A stretch of DNA of 64,000 bases. It comes from Acidimangrovimonas sediminis. GTDB lineage: Bacteria; Pseudomonadota; Alphaproteobacteria; Rhodobacterales; Rhodobacteraceae. Positions 9,074 through 20,324 of the stretch are shown here, piece after piece. Position 1 is the first letter of the stretch, and each line of letters begins with the position of its first letter. Under the pieces are notes generated by a model, which was not told the DNA's origin, made no database searches, and saw only the letters and a program-made list of their open reading frames with translations. The DNA lies in assembly GCF_002871005.1 (NCBI RefSeq), contig NZ_PHSN01000004.1:372001-436000 (forward strand), given 5' to 3'. The position numbers and the translations under genes were made by a program.

Positions 9074-9406
9074 ATGAAACCCTATCTCATCCTCCTCGTG
9101 GCCGTCGCGTTCGAGACCTTCGGATCCACCTGCCTGCAGGCCAGCCAGCAGTTCACAAGGCTCTGGCCCTCGCTGGGCGTGGTCCTGGGCTTCGGCGCGG
9201 CTTTCTATTGCTTCACCCATATCCTGCGCTACCTGCCGCTGGGCGTGACCTATGCGCTGTGGTCCGGGATCGGGATCGTGGTGATCGCCGTTTCGGGCTG
9301 GCTGGTGTTCGGCCAGAAGCTGGACCTCGGCGCGGTCGCCGGCATCGGCCTGATCGTCGCCGGGATCGCGGTGATCAACCTGTTCTCCGGCGTCGGCACG
9401 CATTAA
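9074..9406 (+). CDS. Small multidrug resistance (SMR) transporter, EmrE-like
   Basis: 110-residue four-helix membrane exporter that exchanges protons for cationic compounds. The essential membrane glutamate is Glu14 (VAFETFG), at the same position as in EmrE, and the conserved Trp lies in YALWSGIG. QFTRLWPS and FGQKLDL also match the EmrE branch more than the guanidinium (SugE/Gdx) branch, but the substrate is uncertain. It follows the YitT gene closely. Confidence 0.9.
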   Translation: MKPYLILLVAVAFETFGSTCLQASQQFTRLWPSLGVVLGFGAAFYCFTHILRYLPLGVTYALWSGIGIVVIAVSGWLVFGQKLDLGAVAGIGLIVAGIAVINLFSGVGTH

Positions 9407-9508
9407 AGCGCCACAAAGCCCCAAGAACCCCAATCCCTGCCGCCAAGACCTCTGGCCAAACGTCCCGTTTGCCTGTATCGCGGCGGCGCAGCATTCACGG
9501 ACGGACCT

Positions 9509-11326
9509 ATGGATCTTCGCAACATCGCGATCATCGCGCACGTCGACCACGGCAAGACGACACTGGTGGACGAGCTTCTGAAACAATCGGGCACCTACCG
9601 CGAGAACCAGGCGGTGACCGAACGCGCGATGGATTCGAACGACATCGAACGCGAGCGCGGGATCACCATTCTCGCCAAGGCGACCTCGGTCGAGTGGCAG
9701 GGCCATCGCATCAACATCGTCGACACCCCCGGCCACGCCGATTTCGGCGGCGAGGTGGAACGTATCCTGAGCATGGTCGACGGCGTCGTCCTTCTGGTGG
9801 ACGCGGCCGAAGGGCCGATGCCGCAGACCAAGTTCGTCACCTCCAAGGCGCTGGCGCTGGGGCTGCGGCCCATCGTGGTGCTGAACAAGGTCGACAAGCC
9901 GGATGCGGAACCCGACCGCGCGCTGGACGAGGTGTTCGACCTCTTCGCCAACCTCGGTGCCGATGACGATCAGCTTGATTTCCCGCATCTTTACGCCTCG
10001 GGCCGCGCCGGCTGGGCCGATGCCGATCTGGACGGTCCGCGCAAGGATCTCTCGGCGCTGTTCGACCTGATCGTCAAGCACGTCCCCGCCCCGAAGCAGC
10101 TCGACCACCGGGATGAACCGTTCCGCATGCTGGCGACCACGCTGTCGGCCGACCCGTTCATCGGGCGCATCCTGACCGGCCGCGTCGAAAGCGGCACGCT
10201 CAAGGCCGGCGACACGATCAAGGCGCTCAGCCGGACCGGCGATCGGATCGAACAGTTCCGCGTCTCTAAGATCCTGGCGTTCCGCGGCCTGTCGCAGCAG
10301 CCGATCGACCTGGCCGAGGCCGGCGACATCGTCACCATCGCGGGCATGACCAAGGCCACCGTGGCCGACACGCTGTGCGCCACCGATGTCGACACGCCGA
10401 TCCCGGCCCAGCCGATCGACCCGCCGACCATCACCGTGACCTTCGGGATCAACGATTCTCCGCTTGCCGGCCGCGACGGCCAGAAGGTGCAGAGCCGCGT
10501 GATCCGCGAGCGGCTGATGAAGGAAGCCGAGCAGAACGTCGCGATCAAGATCGCCGACACTCCCGGCGGCGAGGCCTTCGAGGTATCGGGCCGTGGCGAA
10601 CTTCAGATGGGCGTGCTGATCGAGAACATGCGCCGCGAAGGGTTCGAACTTTCGATCTCCCGCCCCCGCGTGATCATGCGCGAGGAAGACGGCCAGCGGA
10701 TGGAGCCGGTCGAAGAGGTCACGATCGACGTCGATGACGAATACACCGGCGCGGTGATCGAAAAGCTGACCGGCCCGCGCAAGGGCGACATGGTCGACAT
10801 GCGCCCCGCCGGCGCCGGCAAGACCCGGATCGTCGCCCATGTCCCGTCGCGCGGCCTGATCGGCTATCACGGCGAATTCCTGACCGACACGCGCGGTTCG
10901 GGCGTGCTCAACCGCATCTTCCACGGCTGGACCCCGCACAAGGGCCCGATCCAGGGCCGTCGCCAGGGCGTGCTGATCTCGATGGAGAACGGTACCTCGG
11001 TGGCCTACGCGCTCTGGAACCTCGAAGAGCGTGGCAAGCTGTTCATCGGCGCGCAGGAAGACGTCTACGAGGGCATGGTGATCGGCGAGCACTCGCGCGA
11101 CAATGACCTCGAGGTGAACCCGCTCAAGGGCAAGAAGCTGACCAACGTCCGCGCCTCGGGCACGGACGAGGCAGTGCGCCTGACGACGCCGGTGCGCCTG
11201 TCGCTGGAAGAGGCCATCGCCTATATCGACGATGACGAGCTGGTCGAGGTGACGCCCAAGGTCATCCGCCTGCGCAAGCGCTTCCTCGACCCGCATGAGC
11301 GCAAGCGCCAGGCCCGCGCAAGCTGA
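9509..11326 (+). CDS. typA: Ribosome-associated GTPase TypA/BipA
   Basis: Translational GTPase of 605 residues, usual length, which binds the 70S ribosome and helps 50S assembly and stress growth. G1 is [11 protein letters not shown] (residues 8-18), switch I is ERERGITI, G3 is [10 protein letters not shown] and G4 is NKVDKPDA. Domains II to V follow with [18 protein letters not shown] and the TypA-specific C-terminal region ([17 protein letters not shown]). It stands alone between the SMR gene and the LuxR-type regulator. Confidence 0.97.
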   Translation: MDLRNIAIIAHVDHGKTTLVDELLKQSGTYRENQAVTERAMDSNDIERERGITILAKATSVEWQGHRINIVDTPGHADFGGEVERILSMVDGVVLLVDAAEGPMPQTKFVTSKALALGLRPIVVLNKVDKPDAEPDRALDEVFDLFANLGADDDQLDFPHLYASGRAGWADADLDGPRKDLSALFDLIVKHVPAPKQLDHRDEPFRMLATTLSADPFIGRILTGRVESGTLKAGDTIKALSRTGDRIEQFRVSKILAFRGLSQQPIDLAEAGDIVTIAGMTKATVADTLCATDVDTPIPAQPIDPPTITVTFGINDSPLAGRDGQKVQSRVIRERLMKEAEQNVAIKIADTPGGEAFEVSGRGELQMGVLIENMRREGFELSISRPRVIMREEDGQRMEPVEEVTIDVDDEYTGAVIEKLTGPRKGDMVDMRPAGAGKTRIVAHVPSRGLIGYHGEFLTDTRGSGVLNRIFHGWTPHKGPIQGRRQGVLISMENGTSVAYALWNLEERGKLFIGAQEDVYEGMVIGEHSRDNDLEVNPLKGKKLTNVRASGTDEAVRLTTPVRLSLEEAIAYIDDDELVEVTPKVIRLRKRFLDPHERKRQARAS

Positions 11327-11416
11327 CACGGCACATGTTGTGATTGCCCCCGGCACGGCCACATGGCACGCTGGGAGCAATCAACCACAAGGCGAAACGG
11401 GTGGAGGACAGGGGCC

Positions 11417-12556
11417 GTGCGCCGGGCCAGCATCGACAGCTACCTGACGCTTGCGGGACGGATCAGCGCCGCAGCCCTTGATTCTGCCGCTTGGGACGAT
11501 GTCCTCATCCAGATGTCACGAATGGTCGATGGGGTGCGCGCGCACCTGATCTCCCTCGATCTGACGACCGGTGGCGAAGGCGCCCGCCGCTTTTCCCACG
11601 GCTACGATCCCGAATACATGGACCTGTACCGGACGCGCTTTGCCGCCTCCAATCCGTGGACTCCGGTCCTGAGCAAGTCGACGCCGGGCGCCATGCACAC
11701 GGCGCAGCAGATGTACCCCACCGATCTTCTCCGCCGATCCGAATTCTACGACGAATGGCTCCGCCCGCAGGAAGACCTCATCGCCGGCGGCGGCGGCCTC
11801 GTGATGCGCGACCCTCATCGCGTGGTGGTGATCGGCGGCAACATCCGCGCCCGCGATGCAGAGCGCCACGAGGCGGCCTGGATCCAGCTGCTCAGCGACG
11901 TCACACCGCTGATCGCCCAGGCGATCCAGATCAACCGTCAGCTCGCGGATCAGGCGCTGTGGCACCGGCTGCAATCGGGGGCCGTCGGGCAGGAAGGCGC
12001 GGCCGTGCTGCTCCTCGGCCCGGGACGCAGGATCGTCATGCTCGACGAGCGGGCGGCCGGGATGGTCGAGACGGGCAAGATCCTGCGCCTGGATGCGCTG
12101 GGACAGCTCAGCGTGACCGACCCGGCGGTACAGGCAAGGGTGGAAAGGCTGATGGCCAACAGCGCGGGCGCCACCCTGCCTGGCCCGATCAGCCTGCCCT
12201 TGCGGACCTGCGGGCGCACCGACTGGCAATGCCACCTGCTTGCGCTCGGATCCGAGGACATGCTTGCCAAGCTGCTGGCGAATGCGCATTTCGCCGTGCC
12301 GCCGCTTCTGGTGATCGTTCTGACCCCGCTTGCGCCCGCCTCTACCACGCGGGAGGCGCTGAGCCCCTCGCTTGGCCTCAGCCCGGCCGAGGCGGAGGTG
12401 GCAGGCCTTCTTGCCGACGGGCTCACCCCGGCCGAGATCGCCGCGCGCCGTGGCAGCGCCCTGGTCACCGTGCGCAACCAGATCAAGCAGGCCATGGTGA
12501 AGACGGGGTCCAGCCGGCAGCTGGATCTGGTGCGGCTGGTCCTCGCGGCCCGTTAA
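11417..12556 (+). CDS. LuxR-type helix-turn-helix regulator
   Basis: 379 residues if the GTG at 11417 is used; GGAGG nine bases upstream favours it over ATG 11363 (397 residues). The C-terminal 60 residues form a LuxR/NarL-type HTH: LGLSPAEAEVAGLLADGLTPAEIAARRG...VRNQIKQAMVKTG. The N-terminal region of about 200 residues is a PAS/GAF-like sensor without a phosphorylation site and without the acyl-homoserine-lactone signature; its ligand is unknown. It does not sit next to a luxI or to an obvious target. Confidence 0.82.
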   Translation: MRRASIDSYLTLAGRISAAALDSAAWDDVLIQMSRMVDGVRAHLISLDLTTGGEGARRFSHGYDPEYMDLYRTRFAASNPWTPVLSKSTPGAMHTAQQMYPTDLLRRSEFYDEWLRPQEDLIAGGGGLVMRDPHRVVVIGGNIRARDAERHEAAWIQLLSDVTPLIAQAIQINRQLADQALWHRLQSGAVGQEGAAVLLLGPGRRIVMLDERAAGMVETGKILRLDALGQLSVTDPAVQARVERLMANSAGATLPGPISLPLRTCGRTDWQCHLLALGSEDMLAKLLANAHFAVPPLLVIVLTPLAPASTTREALSPSLGLSPAEAEVAGLLADGLTPAEIAARRGSALVTVRNQIKQAMVKTGSSRQLDLVRLVLAAR

Positions 12557-12708
12557 GCCGCCCATTATACCCCGAGACCTGTGACGTGCAGCCAGAGCCA
12601 TACACCCGACAGCACCACACGGGGCGCTGCCGGGGCACAGGCTACGTCACCTACCCTTACCCAAATCACTGGTAACGACACCGCGATACGCGACTTGGCT
12701 CTGCTTCG

Positions 12709-12731
12709 CATGATCCATTTGGATCATGTTT
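12709..12731. terminator. Hairpin between convergent LuxR-type and amidotransferase genes
   Basis: CATGATCC (12709-12716) pairs with GGATCATG (12721-12728) across a four-base ATTT loop, followed by TTTCTT on the + strand. It lies between two gene ends and could end the LuxR-type transcript. Confidence 0.5.
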
Positions 12732-12747
12732 CTTGCGGCTGCGATCC

Positions 12748-13539
12748 TCAGGCCGTGACCGCTTGCAAGACGGGGGTGAAGGGCTCGGTCCACACCTCCT
12801 CGCCCTCGAACACGGCAAAGGTGCCAGGCGCCAACATGTCCCACAATTCGCCCCCCTCCAGCGGCTCGGAGACGACGGCGCGACCGCCCCGGCTCTCGCT
12901 CCAGCGGTGGTAGAGGGTCGGCGCCTGGTCGTCAGATGCGTAACGCACGGCATAAAGGCGCTGGCCGTCGGAAAAGGCCGCGGTAAGCCTGCAGTGCGGC
13001 GTCGTGCCCTTCGCCCGCGACAGCGCCTCAAGCCGCGCCACGGCCCGTTCCAGCGCGCCCCTGGGGTCATCCTCCAGCCCTTCGCCAAGCGCCACGAGGA
13101 ACAGCGCCTCGCTGTCGGTCGCACCCTTGCGGTGGGGGTAATGCCTGTCGTCGATCATCATCTCGGCATCCCGGCGGAACCGCTCGTACCCGCCGAACTG
13201 GCCATTGTGCATGAACGACCAGCGCCCCACCGCGAAGGGGTGGCAATTGTTGCGGCTGGTCGCCGTCCCGGTCGAGGCCCGCACATGCCCCATGAACAGC
13301 CCCGAACGCACCTGCCGGGTCAGCGAGCGAAGGTTCGGATCCGACCAAGCGGGGTAGATGTCGCGGAACAGCCCCGGCTCCTCCCGCTCGCCATACCAGG
13401 CCAGGCCGAAACCGTCGGCATTGATCTCGGTCTTCGATTCCGTCGCATGCAGCGACTGGGCGATCAGCGAATGGCCCGGCCGGATCACCACATCCTCGAG
13501 GAAGACCGGCGCTCCGATATAGGCGGCCCAGCGACACAT
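12748..13539 (-). CDS. Class II glutamine amidotransferase (EgtC/YafJ-like)
   Basis: 263-residue N-terminal-nucleophile amidohydrolase. After removal of Met1 the nucleophile is Cys2 (MCRWAAYIGAP), which fixes the start at 13539; longer frames would destroy the active site. Other family motifs are FGLAWYGE, GHVRASTGT, NCHPFAVGRWSFMHNGQ and DSEALFLVAL. It is a stand-alone glutaminase-type domain without a synthetase partner, so the substrate is unknown; EgtC-like gamma-glutamyl hydrolysis is one possibility, but no ergothioneine genes are nearby. It diverges from the Lrp gene. Confidence 0.88.
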   Translation of the reverse strand: MCRWAAYIGAPVFLEDVVIRPGHSLIAQSLHATESKTEINADGFGLAWYGEREEPGLFRDIYPAWSDPNLRSLTRQVRSGLFMGHVRASTGTATSRNNCHPFAVGRWSFMHNGQFGGYERFRRDAEMMIDDRHYPHRKGATDSEALFLVALGEGLEDDPRGALERAVARLEALSRAKGTTPHCRLTAAFSDGQRLYAVRYASDDQAPTLYHRWSESRGGRAVVSEPLEGGELWDMLAPGTFAVFEGEEVWTEPFTPVLQAVTA

Positions 13540-13645
13540 GGCGGCATCTCCTTGCTGCGTTGGGCCACCCATAGCGCAGCCCGGCCTGTCTTGCATCCCC
13601 CCGAAATGGCGATCACGAGGCTTTCAGCGGGGAGAACTTCCCACT

Positions 13646-14116
13646 ATGATGACCAATATGGAGATAAAAGACCCCCTCGACCGCAAGATCCTGATCGCCC
13701 TGCAACAGAACGCGGACCTCGCGCTCGAGGATCTGGGCGCCCGCGTGGGCCTGTCGCGCAACGCCGTCTGGCGCCGGGTCAAGGCGCTGGAGGCGTCAGG
13801 CGTGATCCGCCGCCGCGTGGCGCTGCTGGATGCGGAAAAGCTGGGCCTGGGGCTGACGGTCTTCATGATGATCCGCACCGACCGACATGCGCCGGACTGG
13901 CTGGAGCGTTTCGCCGAGGCGACGCGCGACATGCCCGAGATCCTGGGCGCCTACCGCATGACGGGCGAACTCGACTACCTGATCCGCGCCCGGGTGGCGG
14001 ATGTAAAGGCCTATGACCGGCTTTACCAGCAACTGGTCTCGCGGGTCGAACTGGCCGATGTCTCGGCCAGCTTCGTGATGGAAGAGATCAAGGAAACGAC
14101 CGAACTGCCGATCTGA
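13646..14116 (+). CDS. Lrp/AsnC-family transcriptional regulator
   Basis: 156 residues. The N-terminal HTH reads LDRKILIALQQNADLALEDLGARVGLSRNAVWRRVKALEASGVI in sections, followed by the RAM ligand-binding and oligomerisation domain (MTGELDYLIRARV). Starts at 13646 or 13658 are both possible. It is divergent from the amidotransferase with about 106 bases between, and Lrp-type genes often control a divergent neighbour; that is inference. Confidence 0.9.
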   Translation: MMTNMEIKDPLDRKILIALQQNADLALEDLGARVGLSRNAVWRRVKALEASGVIRRRVALLDAEKLGLGLTVFMMIRTDRHAPDWLERFAEATRDMPEILGAYRMTGELDYLIRARVADVKAYDRLYQQLVSRVELADVSASFVMEEIKETTELPI

Positions 14117-14141
14117 GGCTCCGTGTCGGAGGAAGTCCCGA

Positions 14142-14423
14142 TCAGACCTCTTCGACCACGACCAGATCACGCTCCGACGCACCCTTGGCGTGGCTCAGCG
14201 CCTCCTGGTAGCGGGGCGAGTTGTAGCAGGCCACCGCCGCCTCGACCGTCGGGAACCGCGCCACCACGTTACGCGCGCGATCGCGCCCCTCAAGCTGCAC
14301 GTGATGCCCGCCGCGGGCGAGGAAGACCCCACCGTGTTCGGCGATCGCCTCGGTCGCGATGGCGGCATACTTCTTGTACGCCGCCTCGTCGGTCACATGC
14401 ACATTCGCGATCCACAAGGCCAT
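14142..14423 (-). CDS. DUF1330 protein
   Basis: 93-residue protein with the dimeric ferredoxin-like fold of DUF1330: MALWIANVHVTDEAAYKKYA, GGVFLARGGHHVQLEG and the conserved CYNSPRYQEAL. Function is unknown. It starts only three bases after the alaS stop on the same strand, so it is probably translated from the alaS message. Confidence 0.88.
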   Translation of the reverse strand: MALWIANVHVTDEAAYKKYAAIATEAIAEHGGVFLARGGHHVQLEGRDRARNVVARFPTVEAAVACYNSPRYQEALSHAKGASERDLVVVEEV

Positions 14424-14426
14424 GGC

Positions 14427-17084
<2,658 letters not shown>

Positions 17085-17162
17085 CTGGATCTCTTGAAAC
17101 GCGGTTTCGGACGGGTTTATCCCCCCGAGCCCCCGATTGTCCATCACGCTGTTGCGCGGAGG

Positions 17163-18008
17163 TCAGGCCAGCAGCAGATGGGCGAACCTTTCGGGGTTCT
17201 CCCGCAGCAGACGGGGGAAATCCGGCCCGATCTCGCGCCGGGCAAAACCTTCGCGGCCCTCGCGCGCCGTCTCGACCGCGCCCTGCTCGGCATCGGCCGA
17301 GCCGATCCCAGGGGTACCCGCCTCGCCCGAATTGTGATGTGGCAACGCCTCACTCTTGACCGAGAGGCTGTCGCCGTTGGCCAGCCACGAGAAATGCCAG
17401 CCCGCGTTCCTGATCAGACGGCGGCGGATCGGGCGGCCCATGGCGCGTGCGGCCTTCCACAGCCGCACCTTGTCGCGCAGCCAGCCGTCGGCCGGGCCGC
17501 GCACCATGCGCAGGGCACGGATGCTGGGCACGTCGGCGCGCCGCGCCGCCCGGGGGGCGCCCCGCAGATAGGTCTCGTCCCGCTCGAGGTTGAGGTAGTA
17601 GTTGAACCAACGCAGTTCCAGCTGGACCACCTCGCCCACTCGCGGCGGCGCCGCGCGCACCGCCCGCATCGCCTCGGCACTGGGGATCTCGTCTGCGTCG
17701 GTGGCGAGGATCAGATCGTCCGGGTTCGCGTCGGTGATCGCGGCAAGCGTCTGGTCGAACTGGTAATATTCGCGCTGCCAGTCGGTCAGCTCCTCGGGGA
17801 AGCGGTCGATCTCCACCCGCTGGATCCGGTCCGCGAACCGCGCGAACCTGTCCATGTTCTCTTTCAGGAACAGGGGCTTCGGTTGCCCGCTGAAGGTGCG
17901 CGCAGCCTCCACGATGACGTAGCGATCGACCAGCCCGTCAAGCTCGACCAGCCGCATCTCCAGCAGGTCGAGCTCGTTGAAGAAGGGAAAGCAATTGTAG
18001 ATCCGCAA
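17163..18008 (-). CDS. Glycosyltransferase family 17-like protein
   Basis: 281 residues resembling GT17, the family that includes eukaryotic beta-1,4-mannosyl-glycoprotein N-acetylglucosaminyltransferase and many bacterial proteins of unknown acceptor. MRIYNCFPFFNELDLLEMRL is the family start, DADEIP (residues 104-109) is the nucleotide-sugar metal motif, and GWHFSWLANG is also conserved. No signal peptide is seen, so it acts in the cytosol. It lies between recA and alaS on the same strand (66 and 78 bases away), which are often direct neighbours in alphaproteobacteria. It may be an insertion into that pair. Confidence 0.85.
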   Translation of the reverse strand: MRIYNCFPFFNELDLLEMRLVELDGLVDRYVIVEAARTFSGQPKPLFLKENMDRFARFADRIQRVEIDRFPEELTDWQREYYQFDQTLAAITDANPDDLILATDADEIPSAEAMRAVRAAPPRVGEVVQLELRWFNYYLNLERDETYLRGAPRAARRADVPSIRALRMVRGPADGWLRDKVRLWKAARAMGRPIRRRLIRNAGWHFSWLANGDSLSVKSEALPHHNSGEAGTPGIGSADAEQGAVETAREGREGFARREIGPDFPRLLRENPERFAHLLLA

Positions 18009-18074
18009 AGTGGCACCCCCGCTGTCCGCGCGTCACCGGCTTACCGCCGCGGGGGACGCGCCGCAATGTGCGGA

Positions 18075-19142
18075 TCACTCCTCGACGAGGTTGTCCTCGC
18101 CACCGCTGCCGGGGAATTCCAGCCCGTGCGCCGCGCGGATCTTGTCCTCGATATCGGAGGCGATGGCCGGGTTCGAGCGCAGGAAGTTCTTGGCGTTCTC
18201 GCGCCCCTGGCCGATCCGCTCGTCGCCGTAGCTGTACCAGGCCCCCGACTTGTCGACTACGCCGGCCTTGACGCCGAGGTCCAGAACCTCGCCCATCTTC
18301 GAGATCCCCTCGCCGTACATGATGTCGAACTCGACCTCGCGGAACGGAGGGGCGACCTTGTTCTTCACCACCTTCACCCGGGTCGAGTTGCCGATCACCT
18401 CGTCGCGATCCTTGATCGCGCCGGTGCGGCGGATGTCGAGGCGCACGCTGGCGTAGAACTTCAGCGCGTTGCCGCCCGTCGTGGTTTCGGGGTTGCCGAA
18501 CATCACGCCGATCTTCATGCGGATCTGGTTGATGAAGATCACCATGCAGTTCGACCGTCCGATGGAGGCCGTCAGCTTGCGCATCGCCTGGCTCATCAGC
18601 CGGGCCTGGGCGCCCATCTGGTGTTCGCCCATGTCTCCCTCAAGCTCCGCCTTGGGCGTCAGCGCGGCAACCGAGTCGACCACAACCATGCTGACCGCGC
18701 CCGAACGCACCAGCGTGTCGACGATCTCCAGCGCCTGCTCGCCCGTGTCGGGCTGCGAGATCAGCAGCTCGTCGAGGTTCACGCCCAGCTTGCGCGCATA
18801 GATGGGATCGAGCGCGTGTTCGGCGTCGACGAAGGCGCAGACGCCGCCCTTCTTCTGTTCCTCGGCTACGCAATGCAGGGTCAGCGTGGTCTTGCCCGAG
18901 CTTTCGGGCCCATAGATCTCGATGATCCGGCCCTTCGGCAGGCCACCGATTCCCAGCGCGATGTCGAGACCCAGCGAGCCGGTCGACGTCGCCTCGATCT
19001 CGGCCACCGGCTTGTCGCCGCCGAGCTTCATGATCGAGCCCTTGCCGAATTGCCGCTCAATCTGCGCGAGCGCCGAATCGAGCGCCTTCTGCTTGTCCAT
19101 GCCCTGCTTTCCTTCGAAGTCGAGGAGAGTTGCCGTCGCCAT
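18075..19142 (-). CDS. recA: RecA recombinase
   Basis: 355 residues. RecA forms the strand-exchange filament on single-stranded DNA and triggers LexA self-cleavage. Walker A is GPESSGKTT (78-86), with the DNA-binding loop regions [15 protein letters not shown] and [20 protein letters not shown], and an acidic C-terminus (GGEDNLVEE). ATG at 19142 has AAGGAG upstream; ATG at 19100 (MDKQKAL) with its own AAGGA is a second candidate. A perfect LexA box lies 49-63 bases upstream of the start, so SOS control is very likely. Confidence 0.98.
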   Translation of the reverse strand: MATATLLDFEGKQGMDKQKALDSALAQIERQFGKGSIMKLGGDKPVAEIEATSTGSLGLDIALGIGGLPKGRIIEIYGPESSGKTTLTLHCVAEEQKKGGVCAFVDAEHALDPIYARKLGVNLDELLISQPDTGEQALEIVDTLVRSGAVSMVVVDSVAALTPKAELEGDMGEHQMGAQARLMSQAMRKLTASIGRSNCMVIFINQIRMKIGVMFGNPETTTGGNALKFYASVRLDIRRTGAIKDRDEVIGNSTRVKVVKNKVAPPFREVEFDIMYGEGISKMGEVLDLGVKAGVVDKSGAWYSYGDERIGQGRENAKNFLRSNPAIASDIEDKIRAAHGLEFPGSGGEDNLVEE

Positions 19143-19190
19143 CTTCCGCTCCTTATTTCACAGCCCGCGCCTTGCGGCAATCCTGGGTTT

Positions 19191-19205
19191 GTTCCCGCCT
19201 TGTTC
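19191..19205 (-). promoter_or_regulatory. LexA (SOS) box of recA
   Basis: On the + strand GTTC, seven bases, GTTC, which is GAAC-N7-GAAC on the recA strand. This is exactly the alphaproteobacterial LexA operator. It is centred about 55 bases before the recA start and is the only perfect copy I noticed in the window. Confidence 0.93.
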
Positions 19206-19367
19206 CTGTATTTATGAGATCAAAAGGAGAACATTTCAAGGTATTTTTCCCTTGCCCAGCTTTTGCCGGTTTTGGTTAATCTAAGGTTAGCGCCCGGGGC
19301 GGAAGTGTGTGGGCCAAGGCGGCGGCAGGTCGCGGGACGTAACGTCGGAAAGGCGAAAAAGACAGGC

Positions 19368-19964
19368 ATGTTGGTATTCTGGGAGCAGAGGCTGGTGTTT
19401 CTCGCCACGCCCAAGACGGGGTCGACCGCGATACAGGCGGCGCTCGAATCGATGGCGGAGATCTCGGTGCAGCGGCCGCCGGCGCTGAAACACACCACGG
19501 TCGGGCGCTACCGCCGCTTCCTCGGGCCCTGGCTCGAGAAATCCTCGGGGCACGAGTTCGAGGTGGTGGCGCTGATGCGCGAGCCCGTCAGCTGGCTGGG
19601 CAGCTGGTTCCGCTACCGCGGGCGGGACGGCATCGAGGGATCGAAACGCTCGACCAAGGGGATGTCTTTCGACGATTTCGTCGCCGCCTACCTGTCGAAA
19701 CCGGTGGCGGACTTTGCCAATGTCGGCAGCCAGGCCCGGTTCCTCGGGGCGGGCAAGCCCGGCGGGGTCGACCGGGTGTTCCGCTATGAGGAAATCGGCA
19801 CCTTCGTCGACTTCCTCGAGGACAGGCTGGGATGCGAGATCATCCTCCCCCGGCTCAACGTCTCGCCCGAGGGGGCGACACCGCTCTCCGCCCCGCTGCT
19901 CGATCGGCTAAAGCGGGAACGCGCCGAAGATTTCACGCTTTACGAGTCGCTTCAGCGCAGCTGA
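19368..19964 (+). CDS. Sulfotransferase-family protein
   Basis: 198 residues. LVFLATPKTGSTAIQAAL is the 5'-phosphosulfate-binding loop of PAPS-dependent sulfotransferases, and VVALMREPVSWLGSWFRYR resembles the 3'-phosphate motif (RxP...S). Many roseobacters carry such genes, usually linked to surface polysaccharide; the acceptor is unknown here. ATG at 19368 places the binding loop about 15 residues from the start, as expected; the ribosome-binding site is weak. It diverges from recA, so the SOS box lies in the shared promoter region. A near CtrA-like site (TTAA-N7-TTAG) is at 19276-19290. Confidence 0.78.
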   Translation: MLVFWEQRLVFLATPKTGSTAIQAALESMAEISVQRPPALKHTTVGRYRRFLGPWLEKSSGHEFEVVALMREPVSWLGSWFRYRGRDGIEGSKRSTKGMSFDDFVAAYLSKPVADFANVGSQARFLGAGKPGGVDRVFRYEEIGTFVDFLEDRLGCEIILPRLNVSPEGATPLSAPLLDRLKRERAEDFTLYESLQRS

Positions 19965-20324
19965 CGGATCCTCGCGGGCGGAATCGCCGGGCGATGTTCT
20001 TTCGGGGCCGTCGGCTCGAGCTGCCGCGATGCCCGTCGCGGCCATTGCTCCATCGTCGCGGCCAAGGGACCCTCGCCCCGACCCGCGCTCGGAACTGCTT
20101 CGGCGCTCAGGCAACGTGGCGTTCTGGGCTGTCACGGCTCGTTCCCACCCCCTTGCTGAGGCCTGCGCCCTGGCTCAGCCTCCGTCTTCCTGCCGCTCCG
20201 GGCGCCGGCAGGTCGATCCTTGCTTCGCGTCCTTTCCCTCTGGCTCCCACGACACGTCGGGCGACGTCCGGGCAGCGGCGCGTTCTACGCTCGTCGGCGC
20301 CGGACCGGGCGCCGCACCCGCGCT
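19965..20324. other. 360-base stretch without a recognisable gene
   Basis: Between the sulfotransferase gene and the end of cckA. Open frames here encode only Arg/Ala/Gly/Pro-rich peptides without domains or ribosome-binding sites. No tRNA-like or repeat-family sequence was found. It may be an untranslated 3' region or hold a small RNA; nothing specific can be claimed. Confidence 0.6.
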
